Positions 15,753-22,663 of a stretch of 23,198 nucleotides of DNA are shown piece by piece (the first letter of the stretch is position 1; each line of letters opens with the position of its first letter). The translations under genes and the position numbers were made by a program. The stretch lies in NCBI RefSeq assembly GCF_035998295.1, contig NZ_DASYHS010000101.1:1-23198 (forward strand), read 5' to 3'. The DNA is from DASYHS01 sp035998295 (GTDB taxonomy: Bacteria; Pseudomonadota; Alphaproteobacteria; Azospirillales; Azospirillaceae). The notes under the pieces are model-generated. The model was given only the letters and a program-made list of their open reading frames with translations. It made no database searches and was not told the origin of the DNA.

Positions 15753-15782
15753 ATTATCAGCACTTCATTGTGATAACGCCAA
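15753..15782 (-). promoter_or_regulatory. Predicted promoter of the VWA/J-domain operon with an embedded dyad
   Basis: On the minus strand, TTGGCG (15777-15782) and GATAAT (15753-15758, 5 of 6 consensus bases) are 18 bases apart. The AT-rich patch stands out in GC-rich surroundings. Inside it lies an inverted repeat, TTATCA (15754-15759) and TGATAA (15771-15776) with an 11-base spacer, overlapping the -10 and the spacer. That is a plausible repressor site. Transcription would start near 15746, about 70 bases before the VWA ATG. Confidence 0.5.
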
Positions 15783-15824
15783 GGCACGCTCGGGTTTCCG
15801 ACGGGACCGAAAGAGCGCGCCTCC

Positions 15825-17876
15825 CTATTCCGATCGTAACCACACGGCGGTGTCGTGGAAAGCCGCGCCGCCGTTGGGCGGCGCCGGATCGGCCCCGACC
15901 AGGACGTTGATGCCGATCCCCTCGTCGAAGGCGCCGTCGGGCCAGATCCCCTCGGCCACGAGGACGCCTTGCTGCTGGCCCTCGACCGGCCGGACATGGA
16001 TCAGCAGGTCGCCGCGCCGGTTGCCGATGCGCACCCGGTCGCCTTCGCGCAGGCCGAGCGCGGCGCAGTCGGCGGCGTTGACCAGCAGCGTCGGCCGCCC
16101 CTCGCGCCGCCGCGAGCCCGGCGTCTCTGTGAAGCTCGTGTTCAGGAACTGTCGGGCCGGCGGCGCCAGCAGGCGGAACGGATGCTCCCCGTCCGCCTCC
16201 TCGATGTTGGCGAGATGGTCGGGCAGTGCCGGCATCGCCTCGTGCAGCGGGCCGAGCGCCGCCCAGTCGGGCTTGAAGCGGAACCGGCCGTCGGGCGTCG
16301 CGAAGCCCCGCTCGAACTTGTGGTCCGTGCCCTCCAGGCAGTCGAGCCAGCGCAGCGCCTCCATCGCCTCGACGCCGGGCCAGCCCGACGCCCGCAGGGT
16401 CGCGTCGACCAGCTCGCGGGCGGTCATCGCGAAGCCGGGATGCTCCGCGCCGAGCCGACGGGCCAGCTCGCAGATCACCCAGTGGTTCTCCCGCGCCTCG
16501 CCCGGCGCGTCGACCTGGCGCATGGCGACCTGGAGATGCATCTGCCCGCCCGCGGTGTAGAGGTCGTCGTGCTCGATCATCATCGTCGCCGGCAGGACGA
16601 CGTCGGCGAGCTTCGCCGTGTCGGTCATGAACTGCTCGTGCACGCAGGTGAACAGGTCCTCGCGCGCGAAGCCGCTGCGCACCAGCCGGCTGTCGGGGGC
16701 GACGACCGCCGGGTTGGTGTTCTGTATCAGCATGGCGGCGACCGGCGGGCCGCCGGACAACACCCCGGCATCGCCGTTCAGCGCCGGGCCGATGCTGCAC
16801 ATGTCGATGACGCGCACCGAGGGGTCGCGGCGGTCCCGCCCCTCGATCAAGGTCGTGTCGAGATGGTAGATCGACGAGTTGGAGTACAGCGCGCCGCCGC
16901 CACGATGGGACCAGGCCCCCGTCACGACAGGCAGGCAGGAGACGGCATGCATCTGCGCCGCCCCGTTGCGCGAGCGCGAGAAGCCGTAGCCGAGGCGCAG
17001 GAAGCTCCGCGGGGTCGTCCCGTACAGGCGGGCGAACGCCTCGATCTCGCCGGCGGGGATGCCGGTGATCGCGGCCGCCCATTCGGGAGTGCGGGTCCGC
17101 AGATGCGCCTCCAGCTCGCCCGGCGCGTCGGCATGGCGGGCGAGGTAGCCGCGGTCGGCGAGGCCGTCGCGGAACAGCACGTGCATCACGGCGCAGGCGA
17201 GCGCCCCGTCGGTGCCGGGGCGCGGCGCCAGGTGCAGGTCGGCCGTCTCCGCGGTGCCGGTCCGGTAGGGATCGACGACGACCAGCTTCGCCCCCCGCTC
17301 CTTGCGGGCGCGCGCTATGTGCGTCATCACGTTGACCTGGGTCGCGACGGGGTTGCCGCCCCAGACGACGATCAGGTCGCTCTCGGCCATCTCGCGCGGG
17401 TCGGCGCCGCGCTTGGCACCGTGGCCGGCGAGCCAGCCGGCGTCGGCGAGCGCCGTGCAGATCGTGTTCTTCTGCCCGGAATAGCGCATCGCGTGGCGCA
17501 GCCGGTTGATGCCGTCGCGCTGCACGTAGCCCATCGTGCCGGCATAGTAGTAGGGCCAGACGGCCTCGCTGCCGTACCGCTCCGCCGCGCGCAGGAAGGC
17601 TTCGGCCACCAGGTCGAGGGCCGCCTCCCACGACACCGGCCGCCAGTCGCCCCCGCCCTTGGCGCCGACGCGCTGGAGCGGCACGGTCAGGCGTTCGGGA
17701 TGGTGGACCCGCTCGGCATAGCGCGCGACCTTGGCGCAGACGACCCCGGCCGTGTAGCTGTTCGCCGCCCCCCGCACCCTGCCGATCCGCCCGGGGCCGA
17801 GCTTCTCGACGTCGAGCGCGCAGGTGCTCGGACAGTCGTGGGGGCAGACGGACGGGACGAAGGTCGATGCGGTCAC
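15825..17876 (-). CDS. Molybdopterin-dependent oxidoreductase (BisC/formate dehydrogenase-like family)
   Basis: This 683-residue member of the DMSO reductase superfamily has an N-terminal [4Fe-4S] motif C-x3-C-x3-C-x27-C at Cys11, 15, 19 and 47 (CPHDCPSTC, then GVVCAKV). Next come the standard Mo-bisPGD segments: the DWRPVSWEAALDLVAEAF region near 77, SDLIVVWGGNPVAT near 180, KLVVVDPYRTGTAETADLHL, the ADVVLPATMMIEHDDLYT region in the third quarter and the C-terminal FLNTSFTETPGSRRREGRP. There is no twin-Arg signal, so it is cytoplasmic. Cys140 in NTICTALAD is a possible Mo ligand position, not proven. The start is GTG 17876 with AGGGAG upstream. No small subunit or electron-transfer partner is adjacent, and the substrate cannot be assigned. 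Confidence 0.9.
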   Translation of the reverse strand: MTASTFVPSVCPHDCPSTCALDVEKLGPGRIGRVRGAANSYTAGVVCAKVARYAERVHHPERLTVPLQRVGAKGGGDWRPVSWEAALDLVAEAFLRAAERYGSEAVWPYYYAGTMGYVQRDGINRLRHAMRYSGQKNTICTALADAGWLAGHGAKRGADPREMAESDLIVVWGGNPVATQVNVMTHIARARKERGAKLVVVDPYRTGTAETADLHLAPRPGTDGALACAVMHVLFRDGLADRGYLARHADAPGELEAHLRTRTPEWAAAITGIPAGEIEAFARLYGTTPRSFLRLGYGFSRSRNGAAQMHAVSCLPVVTGAWSHRGGGALYSNSSIYHLDTTLIEGRDRRDPSVRVIDMCSIGPALNGDAGVLSGGPPVAAMLIQNTNPAVVAPDSRLVRSGFAREDLFTCVHEQFMTDTAKLADVVLPATMMIEHDDLYTAGGQMHLQVAMRQVDAPGEARENHWVICELARRLGAEHPGFAMTARELVDATLRASGWPGVEAMEALRWLDCLEGTDHKFERGFATPDGRFRFKPDWAALGPLHEAMPALPDHLANIEEADGEHPFRLLAPPARQFLNTSFTETPGSRRREGRPTLLVNAADCAALGLREGDRVRIGNRRGDLLIHVRPVEGQQQGVLVAEGIWPDGAFDEGIGINVLVGADPAPPNGGAAFHDTAVWLRSE

Positions 17877-17960
17877 GAGGCGTGCTCCCTGGACGAGGCG
17901 ATGATCCTAGCCGGGCGGGGCATGTCCGTCCATGGCACTGCAAGCCGGCAGTGCTGACAG

Positions 17961-17997
17961 GTGGTGCTGGTGGGTGGCGCTGGCGGGTGGCGCTGGC
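17961..17997 (+). repeat. 13-bp tandem repeat in the divergent intergenic region
   Basis: GGGTGGCGCTGGC occurs twice in direct succession (17972-17984 and 17985-17997), preceded by a degenerate third copy from 17961. It lies in the 181-base gap between the divergent molybdopterin oxidoreductase and isomerase genes. It is probably slippage-generated. Copy number could affect promoter spacing, but no clear promoter is visible there. Confidence 0.6.
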
Positions 17998-18057
17998 GGG
18001 GCCGGGGCGGATGTGCTAGCGGGAACCCGCGACGACGCCGCGGAAGGAATGCGAGAG

Positions 18058-18654
18058 ATGCCTGCTGGGATCGACTACTACTTCACCGTCAACTCGCCCT
18101 GGACCTATCTCGGCCACGAGCGGTTCCTCGACATCGCGCGCCGCTCCGGGGCCACGGTCCGGTTCCGGCCGTTCGACCTGATGAAGATCTTCCCAGCCTC
18201 GGGCGGCCTGCCGCTGCCCAAGCGCGCCCCGCAGCGCCGCGCCTACCGCCTGGTCGAGATGCGGCGCTGGTCGGAGCATCTCGGCGTCCCGATCGTGCTG
18301 GAGCCGGCCGGGCTTCCGGCCTCGGACGAGCCGGCGGCGCTCGTGATGATGGCGGCCATGGACGCGGGCCTGGACGCGGGCGCCATCGCCGGCGCGGTGA
18401 TGCGCGCGATCTGGGTCGACCAGCGGAACATGGGCAGCTTCGAGGCCGTGCACGAGGTCGCGGCGCCGTTCGGCGTCGATGCTGGCATCGTCGCGAGCGC
18501 CGACACGCCGGAGATGCGGACGCGGCGCGACGTCCTGACCGACGAGGCGCTCGCGGCCGAGGTCTTCGGCGCCCCCTCCTACGTGCTGGACGGGGAGATC
18601 TTCTGGGGGCAGGACCGGCTCGACTTCCTGGAACGCGCCCTCGCGCGGATCTGA
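18058..18654 (+). CDS. 2-hydroxychromene-2-carboxylate isomerase-like DsbA-family protein
   Basis: This 198-residue thioredoxin-fold protein is of the kappa-GST/HCCA isomerase family. The N-terminus IDYYFTVNSPWTYLGHERFL carries the Ser of the glutathione site in place of a DsbA CxxC motif. FRPFDLMKIFPASGG and the C-terminal FGAPSYVLDGEIFWGQDRLDFLERAL are family hallmarks. The reference enzyme isomerises a ring-opened intermediate of naphthalene degradation, but most chromosomal homologs have unknown substrates and no aromatic-degradation genes are nearby. The ATG at 18058 has AAGGA at 18043-18047; an ATG at 18049 is too close to that site. The stop codon lies inside a 24-bp palindrome. Confidence 0.88.
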   Translation: MPAGIDYYFTVNSPWTYLGHERFLDIARRSGATVRFRPFDLMKIFPASGGLPLPKRAPQRRAYRLVEMRRWSEHLGVPIVLEPAGLPASDEPAALVMMAAMDAGLDAGAIAGAVMRAIWVDQRNMGSFEAVHEVAAPFGVDAGIVASADTPEMRTRRDVLTDEALAAEVFGAPSYVLDGEIFWGQDRLDFLERALARI

Positions 18655-18674
18655 GCGTTTCCGGAAACGCTCAG
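18651..18674. repeat. 24-bp perfect palindrome at the isomerase stop codon
   Basis: CTGAGCGTTTCC (18651-18662) is followed without spacer by its exact reverse complement (18663-18674). The isomerase TGA at 18652-18654 is inside it. The right half plus GGGG (18660-18677) recurs as an 18-base direct repeat at 18772-18789. It can form a stem after the coding region but has no U tract. Confidence 0.8.
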
Positions 18675-18737
18675 GGGTATCGTGTTCCTCAGGCGCCGGC
18701 GCCACTCCGTGGCTCGGCTTGCGCCCCTGGCGGGGCG

Positions 18738-18755
18738 GGGGCGCGGTCGCGCCCC
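18738..18755. repeat. GC-only inverted repeat
   Basis: GGGGCGCG (18738-18745) and CGCGCCCC (18748-18755) are perfect arms around GT. It is the middle stem of the three inverted repeats filling the gap between two convergent genes. Confidence 0.6.
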
Positions 18756-18758
18756 TTG

Positions 18759-18789
18759 GTTTCCGGACCTGTCCGGAAACGCTCAGGGG
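18759..18789. repeat. Second copy of the palindrome-associated repeat, with hairpin
   Basis: GTTTCCGGAC (18759-18768) and GTCCGGAAAC (18771-18780) form a perfect 10-bp stem with a 2-base loop. The downstream part, 18772-18789, is an 18-base identical copy of 18660-18677. The stop codon of the minus-strand 76-residue gene (18783-18785) lies in this copy, so both convergent genes end in the same 14 bases, TGAGCGTTTCCGGA. Confidence 0.75.
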
Positions 18790-19013
18790 CCCAGGCGCCG
18801 CTTGAGCACCTGGCCGGCGTCGTGCGCCCGGTACAGGCGGCCGTCCTCGAGCGCCGACACGCAGACCGTCTTCGAATCGGCCGGGCGCTCCAGCCGGGTC
18901 AGGCGCGCATGCGCCTCCCCGAAGCCGGCGGGGCTCCTGATCGCCACCACCTGCCAGATGTCGGTGTAGGGCACCCCCACCTTCATGAAGCACTGTCCGA
19001 CGTGAACCGCCAT
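18783..19013 (-). CDS. Small hypothetical protein (76 aa)
   Basis: This short gene has a strong GGAGGGGAGGGAG ribosome site before ATG 19013, which supports it. The sequence begins MAVHVGQCFMKVGVPYTDIW and ends with ALEDGRLYRAHDAGQVLKRRLGP. It reads like a single small beta-rich domain (alternating hydrophobics, VVAIRSPAG, SKTVCVSALEDGRLYR) with two Cys (8 and about 51). I do not recognise a family. There is no signal peptide. Its stop codon lies in a repeat. The upstream neighbour on the same strand is a 102-residue coiled-coil protein 101 bases away, so cotranscription is possible. Confidence 0.65.
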   Translation of the reverse strand: MAVHVGQCFMKVGVPYTDIWQVVAIRSPAGFGEAHARLTRLERPADSKTVCVSALEDGRLYRAHDAGQVLKRRLGP

Positions 19014-19114
19014 GGCTCCCTCCCCTCCGGCACGAGCCGGCAGACTAGGGAGGCGGGCGCCGCCGCGCGACCGCGCATTGGGGGGAGATGGCGCAGAGGG
19101 TCCGGGCCGCGCGC

Positions 19115-19423
19115 TCAGGCCGCCTCGGCGTGGAGCAGGGATTCGAGCCGGCCGACCGCGGCCGCCAGTTCGGCGATCGCCTCTTCGGTGTGCACCTTGA
19201 CCCCGGACCAGGCATCCTCCGGGGCACGGCGCACGTCCTCCAGCTTGGCCTCCGCGCGGTTGCGGATGCCGCGCAGAGTGTCGAGCATGCGCTCGGCGGC
19301 GAGGCGCCGCTCCTCGGAACGGAGCCGGACCGCGACGCCGTGCAGGCGGTCGAGCCGTCCGTCGAGGGCAAGCAGCGCCGCCTCGGCGGACGCCAGATAG
19401 GCCTTCTTCATCGGATGGGGCAT
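19115..19423 (-). CDS. Small coiled-coil protein (102 aa), sll1863-like pattern
   Basis: The ATG at 19423 follows GGAGGAGGGAGG, a strong ribosome site; the frame is open further upstream without one. The protein is nearly all helical with heptad spacing. The segments KKAYLASAEAALLALDGRLD, then EAKLEDVRRAPEDAW and EEAIAELAAAVGRLESLL, match the layout of the sll1863-type stress-associated coiled-coil family (KKAYLEKLEA..., then EDAW, then a second helix). That comparison is from memory and similarity is partly compositional. It has no Cys, no signal peptide and no membrane segment. The function is unknown. Confidence 0.7.
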   Translation of the reverse strand: MPHPMKKAYLASAEAALLALDGRLDRLHGVAVRLRSEERRLAAERMLDTLRGIRNRAEAKLEDVRRAPEDAWSGVKVHTEEAIAELAAAVGRLESLLHAEAA

Positions 19424-19742
19424 TCGCCTCCCTCCTCCCGCGCCGGTGACTGCCGGGGCCACATGCACGTCGCGGACCAGCATGCGATTCCCGCCGCGGC
19501 GCCGGGCCTGTTCCGCCGCGGAACTACCTCGATCGATTGTCCGGACATTTTATTTCTAAAACTTGAAACCACCAAGTCCGAAGACGGGCATTGCCAGGTT
19601 CATCAGGTCACTTCCCTGCTTTTTCGAAGTCCGCCGTTCCGGCTGTTGATGAACGGTTAGCGTCTCCCAATACTGACCAAAAATGCGGCAATAAGGTTCC
19701 GAACGGAATTCTTGCTGCATTGCATCATAAGAGGGAACTTAC
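19424..19742. other. Non-coding divergent region before the leucine dehydrogenase-like gene
   Basis: These 319 bases hold no convincing gene. The part from about 19540 to 19740 is clearly AT-richer than the rest of the window, as expected of a promoter region. It contains the predicted promoter at 19646-19674, a TTCCG-AA-CGGAA inverted repeat at 19697-19708 downstream of it, and the GAGGG ribosome site just before 19743. The minus-strand coiled-coil gene would also be expressed from here, but I could not place its promoter. Confidence 0.5.
19646..19674 (+). promoter_or_regulatory. Predicted promoter of the leucine dehydrogenase-like gene
   Basis: TTGATG (19646-19651) and AATACT (19669-19674) are separated by 17 bases, with 4 of 6 matches in the -10. 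It lies about 70 bases upstream of the start codon. The inverted repeat TTCCG-AA-CGGAA (19697-19708) lies within the predicted 5' leader and could be an operator. Confidence 0.4.
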
Positions 19743-20780
<1,038 letters not shown>

Positions 20781-20790
20781 GGGTCCGGGG

Positions 20791-20816
20791 CGGCGGCGGG
20801 CGGCGGCCCGCCGCCG
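20791..20816. terminator. GC hairpin between convergent genes
   Basis: CGGCGGCGGGC (20791-20801) and GCCCGCCGCCG (20806-20816) form a perfect 11-bp stem with loop GGCG. It occupies most of the 40-base gap between the dehydrogenase stop and the Bfd-like gene stop. There is no U tract on either strand; it is a likely bidirectional transcript end or stabiliser. Confidence 0.5.
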
Positions 20817-20820
20817 CGGC

Positions 20821-21057
20821 CTACTCGGCCGCGAGCAGGAACGCGTCGGCCGGAACGCGAGCCGGTTCGGCACACGGCGTGCCGAGGTCGGAACATCCCT
20901 TGTGTTCCCGGACCATCTGCCGGACATGCGGGACGCATTTGCCGCATTGGGGCGTGCAGCCGAGGCCGCGGTAGACGCCGGCCGTGGTCCGCGCGCCGTC
21001 CTGCAGCATGCGCGCGACCTGCTTGTCCGTGAACGCGTGGCAGAGGCAGACATACAT
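20821..21057 (-). CDS. BFD-like [2Fe-2S]-binding protein (bacterioferritin-associated ferredoxin type)
   Basis: This 78-residue protein begins MYVCLCHAFTDKQVARML. The ligand set Cys4-x-Cys6 and Cys38-x2-Cys41 is exactly the Bfd [2Fe-2S] arrangement, and the first ~50 residues have the expected length and helix pattern. In Bfd the cluster passes electrons to bacterioferritin to release stored iron when iron is short. The C-terminal ~27 residues (two extra Cys, then an Ala-rich end) are an unstructured-looking tail beyond E. coli Bfd (64 residues). The ATG is at 21057 with AGGA about nine bases upstream. A Fur-like box over its promoter fits iron-starvation induction. No bacterioferritin gene is next to it. 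Confidence 0.88.
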   Translation of the reverse strand: MYVCLCHAFTDKQVARMLQDGARTTAGVYRGLGCTPQCGKCVPHVRQMVREHKGCSDLGTPCAEPARVPADAFLLAAE

Positions 21058-21058
21058 T

Positions 21059-21083
21059 GCGGTCAGTCCTGCGCGGTCAGTCC
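21059..21083. repeat. 11-bp direct repeat in the bfd-like leader
   Basis: GCGGTCAGTCC occurs at 21059-21069 and again at 21073-21083, 14 bases apart. Both copies lie in the predicted 5' leader of the minus-strand Bfd-like gene, and the first copy overlaps its ribosome site. It might be an operator or a chance duplication. Confidence 0.4.
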
Positions 21084-21107
21084 CGAGGGCCGATGGCCGA
21101 TCGATCC

Positions 21108-21142
21108 TTGATAGTGCGATTGAGAATGACTGTCAATGAATC
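21108..21142 (-). promoter_or_regulatory. Predicted promoter with Fur-like box upstream of the Bfd-like gene
   Basis: On the minus strand, TTGACA (21131-21136, full consensus) and TATCAA (21108-21113) are 17 bases apart. The window 21122-21140, read on the plus strand as GAGAATGACTGTCAATGAA, matches the classical 19-base Fur box at about 12 positions. It also shows nested dyads (ATTGA/TCAAT at 21119-21123/21133-21137; GATT/AATC outside them). The box covers the -35 and much of the spacer, a repressor position. Predicted transcription starts near 21101. Confidence 0.6.
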
Positions 21143-21206
21143 ACGCACGACCTGTCGAATTCCAGAGGGCTGCAAACGGCAGCCGCCTCCGTGCTATGGC
21201 TTGCCG

Positions 21207-22148
21207 ATGCAAGACCTGACCGTACCGGAACCGCTGGGAGCGACGGGCTATCTCGCCCCCGAAGGCTTCCTCGACGACCTGCTGGCCGAGCTGGCGGAAC
21301 CGCCGCTCGCGGTGCACGACCGGCTCGTCCTGATGCCAGGCCCGCCCCGTCCCGCCGCCTGGGCGGAGAATGTCTGGCACGACCCCGTCCGCATCCGCTT
21401 CGCCTCGATCGGCGAGGCGGCGCGCGCCCTGCGCGCGGTGCAGCGGAACTGGGCGCTGCTTGCGGTACGCCACCACCGGCGGGCGAGCCTGATCCAGGAG
21501 CGCCTGCCCCACGTCTCGGCCAAGCCCCTCCCCTTCCCCGCCGAGGCGCCCCCGGCGCCGCTGGGGTCGTGGCTGATGGAGGACGCGAACGCCCTGATCG
21601 CCTCGGCCCGCTGCTCCAGCCCGTTCCGCCACGGCGAGCTGCGCTTCGTCGAGAACAGGGAAGCGCCGCCGAACCGTGCATACCTGAAGCTGTGGGAGGC
21701 GTTCGTGCGCGCGGGCCGCCACCCCGGCCCGGGGGAAACCTGCCTGGACCTCGGCTCGAGCCCGGGCGGCTGGACCTGGGTGCTGCACGAGCTGGGAGCC
21801 CGCGTGATCAGCGTCGACAAGGCGCCGCTCGACCCGTCGATCGCCGCCCTGCCGCGGGTGGAGTTCCGCCGGCAGAGCGCGTTCGCGCTGCGCCCGGCCG
21901 AGGTCGGGCCGGTCGGCTGGCTGTGCTCCGACGTCATCTGCTATCCGGAGCGGCTGCTCCGGCTGGTCCGGGAATGGATCGACAGCGGGCTCGTGGGGAA
22001 CTTTGTCTGCACGATCAAGTTCCAGGGGCCGACCGACCATGCGATGGCCGCCGCCTTCCGGGAGATTCCCGGAAGCGAGGTCGTGCACCTACACCACAAC
22101 AAGCACGAGCTGACCTGGATAAGGATCGACGGCCGTCTCAGGCCGTGA
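21207..22148 (+). CDS. SAM-dependent 2'-O-methyltransferase, RlmM/FtsJ-like
   Basis: This 313-residue protein has an N-terminal region of about 150 residues followed by an FtsJ-fold methyltransferase domain. Motif I is TCLDLGSSPGGWTWVLHELG (about 178-197), then VISVDKAPL. The catalytic tetrad of FtsJ-type ribose methyltransferases is readable as Lys161 (AYLKLWEAF), Asp242 (CSDVICYP), Lys271 (CTIKFQG) and Glu301 (NKHELTWI). The N-terminal domain plus FtsJ layout resembles RlmM, which methylates a cytidine ribose of 23S rRNA, though this protein is shorter than E. coli RlmM (366). The ATG at 21207 begins the conserved part; no clear ribosome site precedes it. Its 3' end overlaps the convergent small gene by 11 bases. 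Confidence 0.85.
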   Translation: MQDLTVPEPLGATGYLAPEGFLDDLLAELAEPPLAVHDRLVLMPGPPRPAAWAENVWHDPVRIRFASIGEAARALRAVQRNWALLAVRHHRRASLIQERLPHVSAKPLPFPAEAPPAPLGSWLMEDANALIASARCSSPFRHGELRFVENREAPPNRAYLKLWEAFVRAGRHPGPGETCLDLGSSPGGWTWVLHELGARVISVDKAPLDPSIAALPRVEFRRQSAFALRPAEVGPVGWLCSDVICYPERLLRLVREWIDSGLVGNFVCTIKFQGPTDHAMAAAFREIPGSEVVHLHHNKHELTWIRIDGRLRP

Positions 22149-22332
22149 CGTCGAGCAGCCTTCCGGTCGCCGAGGCACCCTTGGCGGGCGTCGCCAGCGA
22201 CGAGCCGGCGATCTGGCGGGCACCTTCCGCCGCGTTCATCACGACCTGGGCCATGACCTGCTCCTGCTGGCGAGTCGCGCGCAGGCCGATCATGGCCAGC
22301 TGCGACTGCGGCGAGAAACCGGTTACGTCCAT
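22138..22332 (-). CDS. Small YjfB-like putative motility protein (64 aa)
   Basis: The ATG at 22332 follows GGGGAGG at good spacing. The 64-residue protein starts MDVTGFSPQSQLAMIGLRAT and continues RQQEQVMAQVVMNAAEGARQ, then a short Ala/Ser-rich tail. The amphipathic N-terminal helix, a Gln-rich turn and V-x-x-AAE resemble the YjfB-type small 'putative motility protein' family, whose members are usually 55-65 residues. That family assignment is from pattern memory. No flagellar genes are in the window. The 3' end overlaps the methyltransferase 3' end by 11 bases on opposite strands. Confidence 0.65.
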   Translation of the reverse strand: MDVTGFSPQSQLAMIGLRATRQQEQVMAQVVMNAAEGARQIAGSSLATPAKGASATGRLLDVTA

Positions 22333-22424
22333 GGGTCACCTCCCCTTCCGGAGTCCGTGGATCATCCGAAAGATAGTAGTGCCCCGGGGGTGGGGCGTCA
22401 ATGCACATGGTCCTCGCCGATAAC

Positions 22425-22487
22425 GTGGGGGTTTGTGGGGGTTTGTGGGGGTTTGTGGGGGTTTGTGGGGGTGGTGTGGGGGTGGGG
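22425..22487 (+). repeat. GTTTGTGGGG tandem decamer array with G-quadruplex potential
   Basis: Four exact copies of GTTTGTGGGG fill 22431-22470, preceded by GTGGGG and followed by a degenerate GTGGTGTGGG and GGTGGGG. This gives five G5 tracts exactly 10 bases apart (22427, 22437, 22447, 22457, 22467), with TTTGT loops, then a G5 (22478-22482) and a G4 (22484-22487). Four or more G tracts with loops of five bases or less meet the usual G-quadruplex rule on the plus strand. Confidence 0.85.
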
Positions 22488-22517
22488 TCGGCGCGCCCCT
22501 GGCCGATGGCGGAAAGT

Positions 22518-22539
22518 TCCCTCTCCTGCGGGGGAGGGA
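22518..22539. repeat. CCCTCTCC/GGGGAGGG hairpin
   Basis: TCCCTCTCC (22518-22526) pairs with GGGGAGGGA (22531-22539) with one wobble around a 4-base loop. It shares the CCCTCTCC core with the REP-like elements to its right and is probably a fragment of the same repeat family. Confidence 0.55.
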
Positions 22540-22570
22540 GCTCTGGATGTTTGTCGGAAAGACATGCGGG

Positions 22571-22630
22571 AATATTCCCTCTCCTAGCGAGAGAGGGAAG
22601 GAGCCCATGCGAAGCATGGGAAGGGTGAGA
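22571..22630. repeat. Compound REP-like element, copy 1
   Basis: Two adjacent stems are visible: TTCCCTCTC (22575-22583) with GAGAGGGAA (22591-22599), then CCCATGC (22604-22610) with GCATGGG (22614-22620), followed by AAGGGTGAGAG. The order, stem then stem then GGGTGA, is the inverse of copy 2 at 22664-22725. The CCCTCTCC and GGGTGA core is a widespread intergenic REP type in proteobacteria. Confidence 0.65.
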
Positions 22631-22663
22631 GATGATGGTGGTTCAGTAATGGCGAGGGCGTAA

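Noticed and set aside
15855..17957. A 700-codon open frame on the plus strand opposite the molybdopterin oxidoreductase
   Set aside because: The opposite strand encodes a complete Mo-bisPGD enzyme with all its motifs; the antisense product is low-complexity Arg/Ala/Gly/Val sequence without a ribosome site.
17932..18057. N-terminal extension of the isomerase-like protein with a hydrophobic WCWW segment
   Set aside because: It is translated from the GC-rich tandem repeat and has no ribosome site, while family members begin at the position of the ATG at 18058.
21057..21206. A 50-residue N-terminal extension of the methyltransferase
   Set aside because: It would run through the promoter and Fur-like box of the divergent Bfd-like gene, and its composition is unlike the rest of the protein.
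22425..22487. A CRISPR array or phage attachment-site array
   Set aside because: The units are contiguous 10-mers without unique spacers and with no cas genes nearby; it is a simple tandem repeat.
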